Origin: Verrucomicrobiota bacterium
GTDB taxonomy: Bacteria; Verrucomicrobiota; Verrucomicrobiia; Limisphaerales; UBA1319
Length of the DNA stretch: 64,000 nucleotides
Assembly (NCBI GenBank): GCA_022711435.1
Contig: JAKLFB010000002.1
Location: 1 to 64,000, forward strand
Direction of reading: 5' to 3'
Part shown: piece by piece, positions 33,298 through 43,574 of the stretch
How the letters are laid out: the number at the start of each line of letters is the position of its first letter
Numbering within the stretch: position 1 is the stretch's first letter
Position numbers and translations under genes: made by a program
The notes under the pieces: generated by a model
What the model was told of the DNA's origin: nothing
What the model saw: the letters and a program-made list of their open reading frames with translations, nothing else
Database searches by the model: none

Positions 33298-34781
33298 AAC
33301 GCTCAATCTATCTTCTTCTGCCTGCCCTCCTCAGCCACTTCATCGGCGCTTCGGGTGTGCCATCCAGCCGCGCGGCGGCGCCGCTCGCCCAGCCGCAAAG
33401 CGTGGTCGCCGCAACGCCATCCCGGCCCGCAGCGGACACGCCGGACCGCCTGCGGCTCGCGCTCGATCCCATGGCCGCGCCTCGCCCGGCACTCCGCTAC
33501 ACATTCTATCATGAAATGATCGATCAAATCCCCGGGAACGCCGCGCTCGCCTACCAGCAGATCGCGCGCATGCTCAGCCAGAACGAAAAATGGCGGGAGC
33601 AAAGCGAGCAGCTCCAGGAGTGGCTCAAGATGCCGATCGCCCAACTGCCGGTCGATGCCGTCGAGGCGGTGGTCGCTCAGCATGCCTCGACCCTGGACCG
33701 GCTTGCCCAAGCCACCCGGCATGAGCGTTGCGACTTCGAGATCCCCATCCGCCAGGACGGAATGAACGCCCTCCTGCCCCACCTGGCGGAGCTGCGCGGC
33801 GCAGCGCGCCTGCTGGCCATGGAGATCCGCCTGCGGATCCGCCAGGGACGCTATCCTGATGCGCTCGAGCGCCTGAAAGCCGGTCTGACGCTCGCTCGCC
33901 ACACGGGCAAGGGGGCCACGCTGATCGAAGGCCTCGTCGGCATCGCCATCGCCAACATGATGTTCGACCGCATCGAGGAGCTGGTTGCCCAGCCCGGCGC
34001 TCCCAACCTGTTCTGGGCGCTCTCGGACCTCCCGCCCGATTTGCTCAATCTCTGGGATGCCATGCGCTGGGAGCGCTGCTTTCTTTACGTCCACATGCCC
34101 GTTCTCTGGGACGTTCGCACCCGGACCGCGACCGCGGCCGACCTTCGCCAGTCGGTGCGCGAGTTCCAGAAGTTCAGCGGGAACATCACGCTCCCTCCAT
34201 GGCTCTCGGAGGAGGAAAATGCCGGCATGGTGGCTACGGCGATCGCCCTGGCCGCCTACCCGAAAGCCGTCGATTACCTCAGGCGCCAGGGGCGCTCGGA
34301 AGATGAGATCCGCCGGATGTCCGCCGCCAAGATCCTGGCCACCTTCATCGGCGAAAGCTACGCCGTCCAACGCGACGATCTCTTCAAGTGGTTTGCCCTG
34401 CCCTATTATGAAGCCCGCCTGGGCCTGACTCGAGCCGAAGCCAGCCTCCAGGAAGCCCGGAGAAAGGATCCAATCGGGTCCATCCTGCCCAGCATGCTCC
34501 TGCCCGCCCTCACCAGGGCTGCCAGCCGTTTTGCCGCCACGGAACGCCGCGCGGCCCTCATCCGCTGCGTCGAGGCCGTCCGGCTCTATGCCGCAAGCCA
34601 CGACCGGCGCCTGCCCGGCTCGCTCGCTGACATCCAGGACGTCCCCATCCCGCGAGACCCGATGACCGGCGGCGCCTTCCTCTATCGCCTCGAGGGCAAG
34701 ACCGCCACCCTCGAAGGGCCGCCTTTGTCCCCCCAGGAAGCGCGCCTGTCCAAAATCTACGAGCTCACCATCCGTCCTTGA
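33294..34781 (+). CDS. Large exported helical protein of the sigma operon
   Basis: A 495-aa protein from ATG 33294, with AAGGAAA upstream and a signal peptide (MKRSIYLLLPALLSHFIGAS). It is alpha-helical, with TPR-like stretches (GRYPDALERLKAGLTLARHT, GLVGIAIANMMFDRIEELVA) and a C-terminal part like many PVC proteins of unknown function: HDRRLPGSLADIQDVPIPRD then GGAFLYRLEGKTATLEGPP. No catalytic motif. It is coupled to the probable anti-sigma gene by ATGA and probably acts in the periplasm as part of the same response. Confidence 0.7.
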   Translation: MKRSIYLLLPALLSHFIGASGVPSSRAAAPLAQPQSVVAATPSRPAADTPDRLRLALDPMAAPRPALRYTFYHEMIDQIPGNAALAYQQIARMLSQNEKWREQSEQLQEWLKMPIAQLPVDAVEAVVAQHASTLDRLAQATRHERCDFEIPIRQDGMNALLPHLAELRGAARLLAMEIRLRIRQGRYPDALERLKAGLTLARHTGKGATLIEGLVGIAIANMMFDRIEELVAQPGAPNLFWALSDLPPDLLNLWDAMRWERCFLYVHMPVLWDVRTRTATAADLRQSVREFQKFSGNITLPPWLSEEENAGMVATAIALAAYPKAVDYLRRQGRSEDEIRRMSAAKILATFIGESYAVQRDDLFKWFALPYYEARLGLTRAEASLQEARRKDPIGSILPSMLLPALTRAASRFAATERRAALIRCVEAVRLYAASHDRRLPGSLADIQDVPIPRDPMTGGAFLYRLEGKTATLEGPPLSPQEARLSKIYELTIRP

Positions 34782-34822
34782 ACCGCCCCGACTGACTCCC
34801 ACCTTCAACCAGGAGTGTTTCC

Positions 34823-35818
34823 ATGAAATCCACCCGCTCTCTTCTCCCTCTGTTGCTGGCGGTGCTGGCCCCGCTCGCAAGCGGCGCCGCCCCAGCCGCC
34901 GCGCCGGCGGACCTGTCGCGCGTCATGCCGTTCACGGACGAATTCACCGTCATGGCCGCGCGCTTGGACCTCGGCACTATCGATGCTGCCGCCTGGGCCT
35001 CCGCCGTCCTCGACCTTCTCCCCGAACAGCGCCAGACCATGGCCGAACCCGTCCAGCAAGCTCAGCAGGCTGTCCAGCCCTGGCTCGAGGAGTTCCGCAA
35101 GGCGGGCGGCCATGTCGTTTACCTGGTCATTAGCCTCAGCGACCTTGGCCCTGAAGCCCCGGCCTTCGCGGTGGTCCCGCTGGCAGACAACAGCGATCCG
35201 GCTCGGCTCGCCGCGCTGCTGAGGCAGACCGGCATCCACGCGAACCTGAACACCACGGTCCAGCAGGGCTGCCTCGTGGCCGCCATCGAACCGGTCCTCG
35301 AACGCATCCGAGCTCTGAAGCCGGCCGATCTCGGCCACCTCGAATCCGCCTTCGCCGCCGCTCGACCGGGCGTCCTGCAGGCCGCGCTGCTTCCTTACCA
35401 GGATGCCGGCCGCATCATCGAGGAGCTCATGCCGGCGCTCCCCTCGATGCTCGGGGGCGGATCGAGCTCGACGCTCACCCGCGGCCTGCAATGGGCGACG
35501 CTCTCCATCCAGCAACCTCCGGAATGGTCCGTCGAGCTGGCAATCCGCTCGACAACGGCCGCCGACGCCAAAGCCCTCCATCAATGGCTCGTCCGAGTCT
35601 GGACCGCTTGGGGCAGCATCGACGAAATCAAGAGCCACCTGCCCCGATGGGATGAACTGGGTGCCGCTCTCGAGCCCGCTGTCGACGGAGACACCTTGCG
35701 CATCCGGCTCGATCGAACCCAGATCGGCGAGCTGGTGCGAACGATCATGCTGCCCGTCCTACAGGAATCGAAGAATAAGGCCGCCCAGGCCATGATCCTG
35801 AACAAGCCCACGCCCTGA
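34823..35818 (+). CDS. Exported protein, last gene of the sigma operon
   Basis: A 331-aa protein from ATG 34823 with CAGGAG upstream and a signal peptide (MKSTRSLLPLLLAVLAPLAS to AAPA). It is rich in amphipathic helices and strands (VVYLVISLSDLGPEAPAFAV, GLQWATLSIQQPPEWSVELA) with no motif I recognise. Forty-one bases after the preceding gene, so part of the same unit. Its pattern of charged loops suggests a soluble periplasmic protein. The gap 35819-35957 to the convergent pseudopilin has no feature. Confidence 0.65.
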   Translation: MKSTRSLLPLLLAVLAPLASGAAPAAAPADLSRVMPFTDEFTVMAARLDLGTIDAAAWASAVLDLLPEQRQTMAEPVQQAQQAVQPWLEEFRKAGGHVVYLVISLSDLGPEAPAFAVVPLADNSDPARLAALLRQTGIHANLNTTVQQGCLVAAIEPVLERIRALKPADLGHLESAFAAARPGVLQAALLPYQDAGRIIEELMPALPSMLGGGSSSTLTRGLQWATLSIQQPPEWSVELAIRSTTAADAKALHQWLVRVWTAWGSIDEIKSHLPRWDELGAALEPAVDGDTLRIRLDRTQIGELVRTIMLPVLQESKNKAAQAMILNKPTP

Positions 35819-35957
35819 TCCAGCCTCGCCCGTGTTGGCCCGCAGCAACCGATTCAGCTCGCAGCCATGCGAGCCGCCCTGCGCCTGCTCGCTGTCGAGC
35901 CATAACGCCATCGGCTGAAATCCGCAAACGCAGGCCACATGGTTTTGTGGCGGGCTC

Positions 35958-36794
35958 TTACCAGTAGCCGAGGTATTCCGGATTGGGGTTGAAGCTGGTC
36001 GCCGGGGGGCGATAGACCACGTAATGAGGGCGCATGATCATCTGCTTGCGCCACTCGACCGATCCATCGGTCCGGCCGACATTCCCACCCTCGGATCCGA
36101 TGACAGCGGGCTCGACCAGCTGGCCGGAGGCGCTGTATTTGGGGCCGGCAGGGGTGTGCGGGGCGGACGTGATCTTGCTCAGGCCGAGCCCGCTGACCGC
36201 GTCGGTCCCTTTCTCGATGATATCGGCCATCAGCACCATGTGGGGCGTGTAGCTGTGGCTTTTGGCCGGGGAATCGAACGGGGCCGCCTGCGTCCCGTAA
36301 TCGGCGTCCCGGGATCGTTTGTCCAGCTCGGTGGGCAAGCCCCACAGCACGTAGAAACCCAGGCGGGCGGCGTTGTTGTTCAAAAATATCCACTTGCCGT
36401 CCTTGTTCTTGTTCGGGCACGTGAAGCAGTTCGTCTTGATCGAAAGCCGCTGGACGAAATGGTCGTAGACAGAAAGCGGCGTCCAGCTGGCGTGCATGAC
36501 GCCATCGGCCCGCGTCGCAGGCGGAAAGCGCTCGGCGTTGTCGCCGGCGTACATGAGCGCGCCGAGCATGACCTGGCGCATGTTCGATTTGCAGACCGTT
36601 CGCCGGGCCTTTTCCTTGGCGCGGCTGAGCGAGGGCAGGAGCATGGACGCCAGGATGGCGATGATGGCGATGACGACGAGCAGTTCAATCAGCGTAAAAC
36701 CGCCCCGTGCGACCGCCGCCGGGCCCGCCCGGGGATCCGGATGGGCTTCGATCCGGGCGGGATTGGCCCCGCCTATGGTTGCTTGTGTGTTCAT
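35958..36794 (-). CDS. Type II secretion-type pseudopilin
   Basis: A 278-aa protein from ATG 36794, which overlaps the LamG gene's stop as ATGA, so the two are translationally coupled. After about 31 residues comes the prepilin site [20 protein letters not shown], then [20 protein letters not shown]. The soluble domain contains [12 protein letters not shown] and [11 protein letters not shown] and ends at YLGYW. It is the second pseudopilin in the window; both follow a large exported protein. Confidence 0.9.
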   Translation of the reverse strand: MNTQATIGGANPARIEAHPDPRAGPAAVARGGFTLIELLVVIAIIAILASMLLPSLSRAKEKARRTVCKSNMRQVMLGALMYAGDNAERFPPATRADGVMHASWTPLSVYDHFVQRLSIKTNCFTCPNKNKDGKWIFLNNNAARLGFYVLWGLPTELDKRSRDADYGTQAAPFDSPAKSHSYTPHMVLMADIIEKGTDAVSGLGLSKITSAPHTPAGPKYSASGQLVEPAVIGSEGGNVGRTDGSVEWRKQMIMRPHYVVYRPPATSFNPNPEYLGYW

Positions 36795-39700
36795 CGGCTG
36801 CGCAAGCGGTAGTATTGCTCGGTGGCAAGCGGGTTCGGGATGACGTAGCCGCTCGAAGCGCCGTCCACATCCGACCAGCCCGCCTGCTGCCCGTCCAGGG
36901 GCGCCTTGCGCTGCAGGACCCAATCCCCCTCCCAGCTCAACACCAGGTCAGCCCCGCTTCGCGCAATCGCCAGCGGCACGGGCGGCAGAGCCGGCGGCAC
37001 ATTCGCCACGATCTGGAAGCCGCTGATCGCCCCGGGCCCGGCCAGCCCGTAAGGATGCGGCGTGGTCACGATCGAGAACGAAGCGCCGTTCAATCCGCTG
37101 AAGACCGCGTAGTTGGCGTCGGCGGGAGTGTCATTGACATCGGTCGTGACGGCCCGCACGTAGCTGCCGTTCCACACCGCCAGGTCCATCCCGTGGTAAT
37201 AGTTGGTCGCGCTCCCCACGCTGACCGCTCCATACCAGTCGGCGACATTCACCATCCCGGCGTTGGCGTGAGGGGCGCCCATGTAGACATACACCGAGTA
37301 GCCCGCGCTCTGATATTCGGCGGGAAGATTTGTCACGGTCACGACGACATTGGTCACGCCTCCGTCATCAATGAGTCCGCCCAGCAGGGCGTAGTCGCCC
37401 GCAGGCGCAGCGAACGGGCCATTCCACTGTCGATTGTTGGCGGCGGTCCACGTGACCAGGATGGGGAACGATTGGCCGGCGTGGTTGACCAGGTTGGTGA
37501 AGCTGCCATTGCTCGCGTTGTAGCCGAACTCGTTCCAGTTGGGCAGCGCGATGGCGCCAGCCACAAGGCCGTTGGCGGCGATGGTGCGGGCGTTGTAGCC
37601 CTGGATGTTGAGGCTGATCGCCTGGCCGGGCAGCACGCTGAGCTCGGCTGGCGCGCTCGAGACACTGGCGGCGCCCTTCGCCACCAGGACGCGGTACAGG
37701 CCCGCCTGGGAGGTCGAAACCCCGGACAGCGCAAGCACGGCATTGGTGGCGCCGGGCAGGTTCGCCCCGTCCTTTTGCCACTGGTAGCTCAACGGCGTCA
37801 TGCCATGGGCCTTCGCCTCGAGGGTCAGGGCCGCCCCCGCCAGCGTCGCGCGCGTTTGGGGCTGCTGGGTGATCCGCGGGGTGGCGCCCGCCTGGAAGGC
37901 CGCGGCGTAGTGTGCCTGCACCTGCCCCTCGCTCAGGGCGGCACCGTAGACGGCCACTTCATCCACCCGGCCGGGCCAGAAGAAACTGCCGCTGGCGTTC
38001 TCGGACGCCCCAGCGCCGATGCGGAACGAGTAGAGATCGTTGGGAACAAAGCTCGTGGCGGTCCGGCCCATCAACGCGCCATTGACATAGAAACACATCG
38101 TGGCGCCGTCGTAGGTTCCGACCAGGTGGGCCCACTCGTTGAGAGCGGCGGCTGTCCCCGCCAGCGCGGTCCAGCCGGCCCCATTGCCCAGCCAGAACTC
38201 CCAGTTGCCCGCGGGGCTGACGTAGAACAGGTAGCCCTTCGTGTTGCCGGCGGAGCCGTCGCGCGAGGTCACCGGCGAGCGATACGCGCTGCTGCTGCCC
38301 GCCAGCAGCGCCCAGCACTCGATCGAGAACACGGGTGGATTCAACGCCGCATCATAAGCCGCATCCAGCTTCGCCCGCCCCGCTCGAGCGCCGAGCGAGT
38401 AGCCGCTGAACCCAACCGCTCCATCCGCGTCGCCCAGGAGCGCGCCCTCCTTCCCCCAGGCGAAGTCACCCTCGGCGTCTCCATAGCTCGAATACGCCGT
38501 CCGCCCACCGATGATGTCGATGGCGCCGACGGAACCGGCGGGCTCATTCAGGCGCCAATAGGCCACCGGGTTGGCGCTGGAAACCGCCGTGGCGTAGGGC
38601 TGCGTCGGCAGCGGCAGGACGCTCAGCGGGACCGGGGCGCTCTCGACCGATTCGGCGCCCAGCGTGACAACGGCGGTGTAGCCGCCGGCGTCCGCCGCGG
38701 TGACCGGGAACAGGGTCAGCGACTCCCTCGTCGCGCCGGGGACATTCGTGCCGGCGTGCTTCCACTGGTAAGTGTAATCCTGGTAGTCCGGCAGGGCCGG
38801 CAGCGTCAGCGTCACGGTCCCGCCGACCAGCACCGCCTGGGCCGGCGGCGCCACGGGCCCGGTGCTGTAGGCCAGCGCCACATTGGTGCTGGCTACCGAC
38901 CTCACCGCATTGCTCACCACCACGGCGTACGTGCCCAGATCCGCCCCGCCGGCGGGCCAAAGGGTCAGGGTCGCCGAGGTCGCCCCTGGCAGATCGACGC
39001 CATCCTTTTGCCACTGATATCTGAGCCGCGGCGAGCCGGTGGCGGCCACGCTGAAGGTGACCGTCGCGTTGGTGTCGCCCAACACCAGCCAGGCATTTTG
39101 CGGCTGGGCATTCAAGGCCGGCGCGACGCCGGCTCCGAGGACTCCGGCCATGTGGTGATCGGCCACCTGCTCGGGCGACAGCGCTCGCCAGTAGACGGCG
39201 ATCTCGTCCAGGATGCCTAGGAAGAAGCTGCCCGCCGTGGCAAGGTAGGTCTGGTCGGCACCGATGCGGAGCGGGGTTCCCAAGGTGGCATAGACAGGCG
39301 TTGTCTGGGTGCCCACCAGCTGCCCGTTGACGTAGAGCCGCTTGGTGGTTCCGTCGTAAGTGCCCACCACATGATGCCACTGGCCTGGCGTCACTGTGCC
39401 CCCATTGAGATCGTTCCATGTCTCCGCCGTGGCATTGAGGGAGGCACCCGTGCGGAACTGCCATTGCGCGCCGTTGGCCAGCAGCTCGTATCCGCTCGAA
39501 CGCGTGCTGGTGCGGGAGGCGATGATGGATTGGCGGCCGCTGGCGGCCATCGGATTGGCCCAGCCCTCAATCGTGAACGAGTTGGTGCGGTTCAAGGCCG
39601 TCGAGTGGTCCACCTCGATGTAGCCATTGCCGCCCGCCGGGAAATCCACTGCGGGATCCGTGTCTCCCGCCACCGCTCCCGGCTGTTCCGGACTGACGAA

Positions 39701-41119
39701 CCCGGCGTAGGCGCCGGGGTGGAACGTCGTCACATCCTGCGCGACAGCGGCGCCGGACGCCTCGCCCAGCCGCCAGTAGGCTGCGGGACCATCCTCGAGA
39801 ACCAGCCGCGCATAGGCCGAGCTGGGCGGGGCCACGACACGCAGGTGGGCGGGATCGCTGGCGGCCGTCTGGCCGGCCAGGCTCACCTCGACAGTGTACT
39901 CGCCCTGGTCCCCGCTGGCCGCCGCGGGAATCGCATAGACGCGGGCGGCGGCATTCCCCAGCGGCACGCCGTCCTTTTTCCACTGGTAAGTGTAGCCGGC
40001 GGAATCGGCCGGCATCGCGATGCTGAGCTCGATGGCGCCGCCAGCCACCACGGTTGCCTCGCTGGGATCCACGGGGGGCGTTCCCCACGACAAGGTCGCG
40101 GCGTCGCTGGTGACCTTTCCGAATGCATTGGATACGACCAGGGTGTAGCTGCCCACATCGGCAGCGGCGACCGGGCCGATCACGAGATTTTGCGCGGTCC
40201 CGCCCGGCAGGTCCACGTTGTCCCGCTTCCATTGGAACGAGAAGGGCGGGCTGCCGGAGAGATCGACATTGAAGATCGCCATTTCATTGGTGCCGCCCAG
40301 GATCGCCTTGTATGCGGCGGGCTGTTTGTCGATATGGGGCGGGTTGCCCGCGCCAAAAACGATCGCCTGGACCTGGGCCTGCGAGAGCTGCTCGTCGTAG
40401 ACCCGGACGTCGTCCACACACCCGTTGGAGCCATAGGCCGCCAGCGAATGCTGCGAGTTGCCAATGGTGAGCGGACTCATGTTGCCGGCGGTGGTGTTGA
40501 TCACGTTGCCGGGATTGGTGACCGTGGCCGGCTCCACATTGCCGTCAATGTAGAAGATGGTGTCTCCCGATTTGGCGTTGTCGGGCAGGGTGGCGGCCAC
40601 GTGATGCCACTGGCCGTCGGTGAGCTTGCGGCTGGTGCCGAGCGCCGCCGTCCCTTGGAACTCCAGGCGCAAGAACCCAGTGGGATCGATCCGAAACCGG
40701 ATGGCCTGGCCCGGACTGTTCTGCCCATACGCTAAAAAGGTCGCGTGGTTCGGCTGGTTCGTGGAGGCCTTGATCCACGCGGCAAACGACCGTGCCGCGC
40801 CGCCCAAAACGCCCGGCGCGTCCGTCAAGACATAAGGATCATTGCCGGTGTCGGTGGAATCCAGGACGACCGCCGCCAGAGTGCCGCCCTGCGAGGCGGG
40901 GACCGGCGCCAGGCTGTCCGTCACCCATCCCGGGTAATACGCCCCGCCCACAAATGTGCCGCTGTATCCCCCGACCGCCGATTGAACGGCGGCCGCCATC
41001 GGGTCGGCGAAGCCTTCCTCGAGTCGGAAATGCGCGACGAGCGCGGCTTGCCCGCTCGTGGCCAGGACGGCGGAGCTGACGGCCAGGCCAGCCCACAAGG
41101 GAAGTCGGAGGGGATTCAT
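36791..41119 (-). CDS. Giant LamG/Ig-like repeat protein
   Basis: A 1442-aa exported protein from ATG 41119 with a signal peptide ([20 protein letters not shown]). It repeats the pair LamG plus Ig: LamG about 28-235, 430-645 and 835-1060 ([41 protein letters not shown]), with Ig-like repeats between and after them ([56 protein letters not shown]). Then comes a beta-rich module (about 1155-1380) and the C-terminal [20 protein letters not shown] ending YYRLRSR, the phylum's usual end domain. It likely binds glycans or neighbouring cells. Repeated domains make assembly errors and gene conversion possible. Confidence 0.85.
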   Translation of the reverse strand: MNPLRLPLWAGLAVSSAVLATSGQAALVAHFRLEEGFADPMAAAVQSAVGGYSGTFVGGAYYPGWVTDSLAPVPASQGGTLAAVVLDSTDTGNDPYVLTDAPGVLGGAARSFAAWIKASTNQPNHATFLAYGQNSPGQAIRFRIDPTGFLRLEFQGTAALGTSRKLTDGQWHHVAATLPDNAKSGDTIFYIDGNVEPATVTNPGNVINTTAGNMSPLTIGNSQHSLAAYGSNGCVDDVRVYDEQLSQAQVQAIVFGAGNPPHIDKQPAAYKAILGGTNEMAIFNVDLSGSPPFSFQWKRDNVDLPGGTAQNLVIGPVAAADVGSYTLVVSNAFGKVTSDAATLSWGTPPVDPSEATVVAGGAIELSIAMPADSAGYTYQWKKDGVPLGNAAARVYAIPAAASGDQGEYTVEVSLAGQTAASDPAHLRVVAPPSSAYARLVLEDGPAAYWRLGEASGAAVAQDVTTFHPGAYAGFVSPEQPGAVAGDTDPAVDFPAGGNGYIEVDHSTALNRTNSFTIEGWANPMAASGRQSIIASRTSTRSSGYELLANGAQWQFRTGASLNATAETWNDLNGGTVTPGQWHHVVGTYDGTTKRLYVNGQLVGTQTTPVYATLGTPLRIGADQTYLATAGSFFLGILDEIAVYWRALSPEQVADHHMAGVLGAGVAPALNAQPQNAWLVLGDTNATVTFSVAATGSPRLRYQWQKDGVDLPGATSATLTLWPAGGADLGTYAVVVSNAVRSVASTNVALAYSTGPVAPPAQAVLVGGTVTLTLPALPDYQDYTYQWKHAGTNVPGATRESLTLFPVTAADAGGYTAVVTLGAESVESAPVPLSVLPLPTQPYATAVSSANPVAYWRLNEPAGSVGAIDIIGGRTAYSSYGDAEGDFAWGKEGALLGDADGAVGFSGYSLGARAGRAKLDAAYDAALNPPVFSIECWALLAGSSSAYRSPVTSRDGSAGNTKGYLFYVSPAGNWEFWLGNGAGWTALAGTAAALNEWAHLVGTYDGATMCFYVNGALMGRTATSFVPNDLYSFRIGAGASENASGSFFWPGRVDEVAVYGAALSEGQVQAHYAAAFQAGATPRITQQPQTRATLAGAALTLEAKAHGMTPLSYQWQKDGANLPGATNAVLALSGVSTSQAGLYRVLVAKGAASVSSAPAELSVLPGQAISLNIQGYNARTIAANGLVAGAIALPNWNEFGYNASNGSFTNLVNHAGQSFPILVTWTAANNRQWNGPFAAPAGDYALLGGLIDDGGVTNVVVTVTNLPAEYQSAGYSVYVYMGAPHANAGMVNVADWYGAVSVGSATNYYHGMDLAVWNGSYVRAVTTDVNDTPADANYAVFSGLNGASFSIVTTPHPYGLAGPGAISGFQIVANVPPALPPVPLAIARSGADLVLSWEGDWVLQRKAPLDGQQAGWSDVDGASSGYVIPNPLATEQYYRLRSR

Positions 41120-41435
41120 GGTCGATGTTGGCTGAGGTTGATGCGCCAATCTACGTCGAGTAACCACGTGGAACCTAGACACCACCGGCCGGCTTCCTCA
41201 AGGCATCCAGCCCGCAGGCTCAAAATCGGTGGTCACATCACCGCGAGACTGATCGAATCCAGCGCCCCTGTCAATTTCTTCCCTGGGGGGGCGGTCCATA
41301 TTCAGCATTGCCGCCGACACCGTTCGGCATCATGCTCGATGCCGCTGCGCTGGCGCACACAAGATGGTTGCCGCAAGACCGACTATGACCGATCCACTCC
41401 ATTCCGCGGCGCTCGCCATCCGCGCTCCGCGAACC
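41120..41435. other. Divergent intergenic region without a gene
   Basis: About 316 bases between the divergent LamG and double-hydrolase genes. I find no convincing reading frame, hairpin or repeat. It presumably holds two promoters. Alternative starts of the hydrolase at 41364 and 41385 lie inside it. Confidence 0.4.
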
Positions 41436-43553
41436 ATGCATCTTGTGCGAGCCTCTCTTGCGCTTCTGGCGCTGGCTGGGCTTGCCGTCGCGTTCGCGGC
41501 GCCCCCGACGGCGGCGTTTCCGGGCGAGCATTGGGAGACAATCGAGCATCCCGAGGCGCTGGGGTGGTCGACGAACACGCTGGCCCAAGCGCATGCCTTC
41601 GCGCAATCGGCCGGCTCTGCGGCGCTGTTTGTGGTGCATCGGGGCAAGGTGGTCGATGCCTGGGGCCAGACAGACCGGCGATTCAATGTCCATTCCATTC
41701 GCAAGAGCTTCCTCAGCGCCCTCATCGGCATTTGCCTGGCATCCAATCAGATCGATCGCGCTCAGACTCTGGAGCAGCTCGGGGTCGACGATAACGAGCC
41801 GAGCCTGACCCCGGCGGAAAAGCGAGCCACCGTGGCCGACCTGCTCAAGGCGCGCTCCGGCGTCTATCATCCCGCGCTCTACGAAACGGCAGCCATGAAG
41901 GCGCGACGCCCCGCGCGCGGCAGCCATGCGCCGGGCGCATTCTACTATTACAACAACTGGGACTTCAACGCGTTGGGGACCATCTACGAACGAGCCGCGG
42001 GGATGAGCGTCTTCGAGGCCTTCGAACGGCGCCTGGCCCAACCGCTCGAGATGGAGGATTTCCGGATCGAAGACACCCAATATGTGCGGGGCGGCGACTC
42101 GATCCATCCCGCCTACGTCTTCCGGATGACGGCCCGCGACATGGCGCGCTTCGGGCTGCTCTTCCTGCGCCAGGGCCTATGGCGCGACCGGCCGGTGATC
42201 TCGGCAGACTGGGTGGCGGAAAGCACGCGCGCCTACTCGGCCGCCACCGCCACCAATGGCCAGGTCCACGCCGGCTATGGCTGCCTCTGGTGGGCCGATT
42301 GGCAAGGACGCCACCTCGAAAATGCGCAGCTGCCCCCGGGTACCTTCTCGGCGCGCGGCACCGGCGGCCACTACATCCTGATCGCCCCCGCCCTGGACCT
42401 GGTCATTGTGCATCGGGTCGACACCGACCGGCCCGACGGGCCGCGCGTCGATCGCACCCAGTTCGGCACGCTCGTCCAGCTGATTCTCGATGCGATGCCG
42501 CCCGCCGCCGCCAATCCCACACGCGCTCGGCAAGGGACGAAGCGCATGCCGGACATTCTCGATGAGCTCGTGCCCAAGCTCATGGCCCAGCACCGCGTGC
42601 CCGGCGTCGCCATCGCAGGGATCGAGAACCGGCGCCTGGCCTGGGAACGATACTACGGCGTCCGCCGGGCGGGCCAGCCCGCCCCCGTGGATTCCACCAC
42701 CCTGTTCGAAGCCGCATCCATGACCAAGCTGCTCATGGCCTATGCCGCGCTCAAGCTGGTCGAGGAAGGCCGGCTCGACCTGGACCGCTCCCTGGCCGAT
42801 TACCTTGACAAGCCCTACCTGCCCGAGGAACCCCGGCACCGCTGGATCACTGCCCGGATGGTCCTGTCGCACACAAGCGGCTTCCCCAATTGGCGCACCA
42901 ATGGCTGGGAGCAGGGCGGCCCGCTGCCGCTGCTCTGCGAGCCCGGCACGCGGTTCACCTATTCGGGCGAGGGCTTCCTCTACCTGCAGCGAGTGGTCGA
43001 GCACATCACGGACACGCCCGTCGAAGCCTACTTGCAGCAAACCCTGCTCGACCCGCTCGGGATGACCCGCAGCAGCCTCGTGTGGCGGGATCGGCTGGCG
43101 CCCGAGGCCGCCGCCGGACATGACGGCAAGGGCGAGCCCTTCGCCCGCCGCCGCCTCTATCGCCAGGCCAACGCCGCCTACTCGCTCTACTGCACCGCCG
43201 CTGACTACGCGAAGCTGATCCTCGAGATGCTCGCCGAGGATCGATCCGCGCCGCACTCGATTTCGGCGCGCTCGATCGACGCCATGCTCACTCCAGCCAC
43301 CGTCGCGCTCGGGCGCAATCCCATTGCGCGCGGCGGCTCGCGCCGCCCCGGGCCGACCTATTACGGATTGGGATGGGCGATCGACACGGCGGCCGCCGGC
43401 GACCGCATTTACCACGGGGGCTCGAACGGCACCGGGTTCCGGTGCTATTGCGAGTTCGATCGCCGGCGCGGCGCCGGCCTGGTGATCATGGCCAATGCCG
43501 TGAATGGAAACCGGCTTTGGGAAGACATCATGGCCGCCGCCGGAGAACCATAA
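41436..43553 (+). CDS. Exported protein with two serine beta-lactamase-fold hydrolase domains
   Basis: I choose ATG 41436 because it gives a signal peptide (MHLVRASLALLALAGLAVAF); longer starts exist at 41364 and 41385. The 705-aa product has two class C-type domains. The first (about 45-360) has SxxK as SIRKSF (S87, K90), then YYYNNWDFN and the end motif ARGTGGHYILI. The second (about 375-700) has ASMTKLLMAY (S428, K431), FTYSGEGFLYL and YHGGSNGTGF. Both keep the nucleophile, lysine and tyrosine, so both may be active. Relatives are esterases, peptidases of the DD type and penicillin-binding-like enzymes. The fusion of two copies is uncommon. In this region an esterase acting on decorated polymers is plausible. 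Confidence 0.8.
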   Translation: MHLVRASLALLALAGLAVAFAAPPTAAFPGEHWETIEHPEALGWSTNTLAQAHAFAQSAGSAALFVVHRGKVVDAWGQTDRRFNVHSIRKSFLSALIGICLASNQIDRAQTLEQLGVDDNEPSLTPAEKRATVADLLKARSGVYHPALYETAAMKARRPARGSHAPGAFYYYNNWDFNALGTIYERAAGMSVFEAFERRLAQPLEMEDFRIEDTQYVRGGDSIHPAYVFRMTARDMARFGLLFLRQGLWRDRPVISADWVAESTRAYSAATATNGQVHAGYGCLWWADWQGRHLENAQLPPGTFSARGTGGHYILIAPALDLVIVHRVDTDRPDGPRVDRTQFGTLVQLILDAMPPAAANPTRARQGTKRMPDILDELVPKLMAQHRVPGVAIAGIENRRLAWERYYGVRRAGQPAPVDSTTLFEAASMTKLLMAYAALKLVEEGRLDLDRSLADYLDKPYLPEEPRHRWITARMVLSHTSGFPNWRTNGWEQGGPLPLLCEPGTRFTYSGEGFLYLQRVVEHITDTPVEAYLQQTLLDPLGMTRSSLVWRDRLAPEAAAGHDGKGEPFARRRLYRQANAAYSLYCTAADYAKLILEMLAEDRSAPHSISARSIDAMLTPATVALGRNPIARGGSRRPGPTYYGLGWAIDTAAAGDRIYHGGSNGTGFRCYCEFDRRRGAGLVIMANAVNGNRLWEDIMAAAGEP

Positions 43554-43574
43554 AGGCGCGGGCCCAATGCGGCC

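Noticed and set aside
36707..40735. Two long plus-strand frames opposite the LamG giant
   Set aside because: Antisense shadows; their content is low-complexity R/G/H-rich text, whereas the minus strand has repeated LamG and Ig domains.
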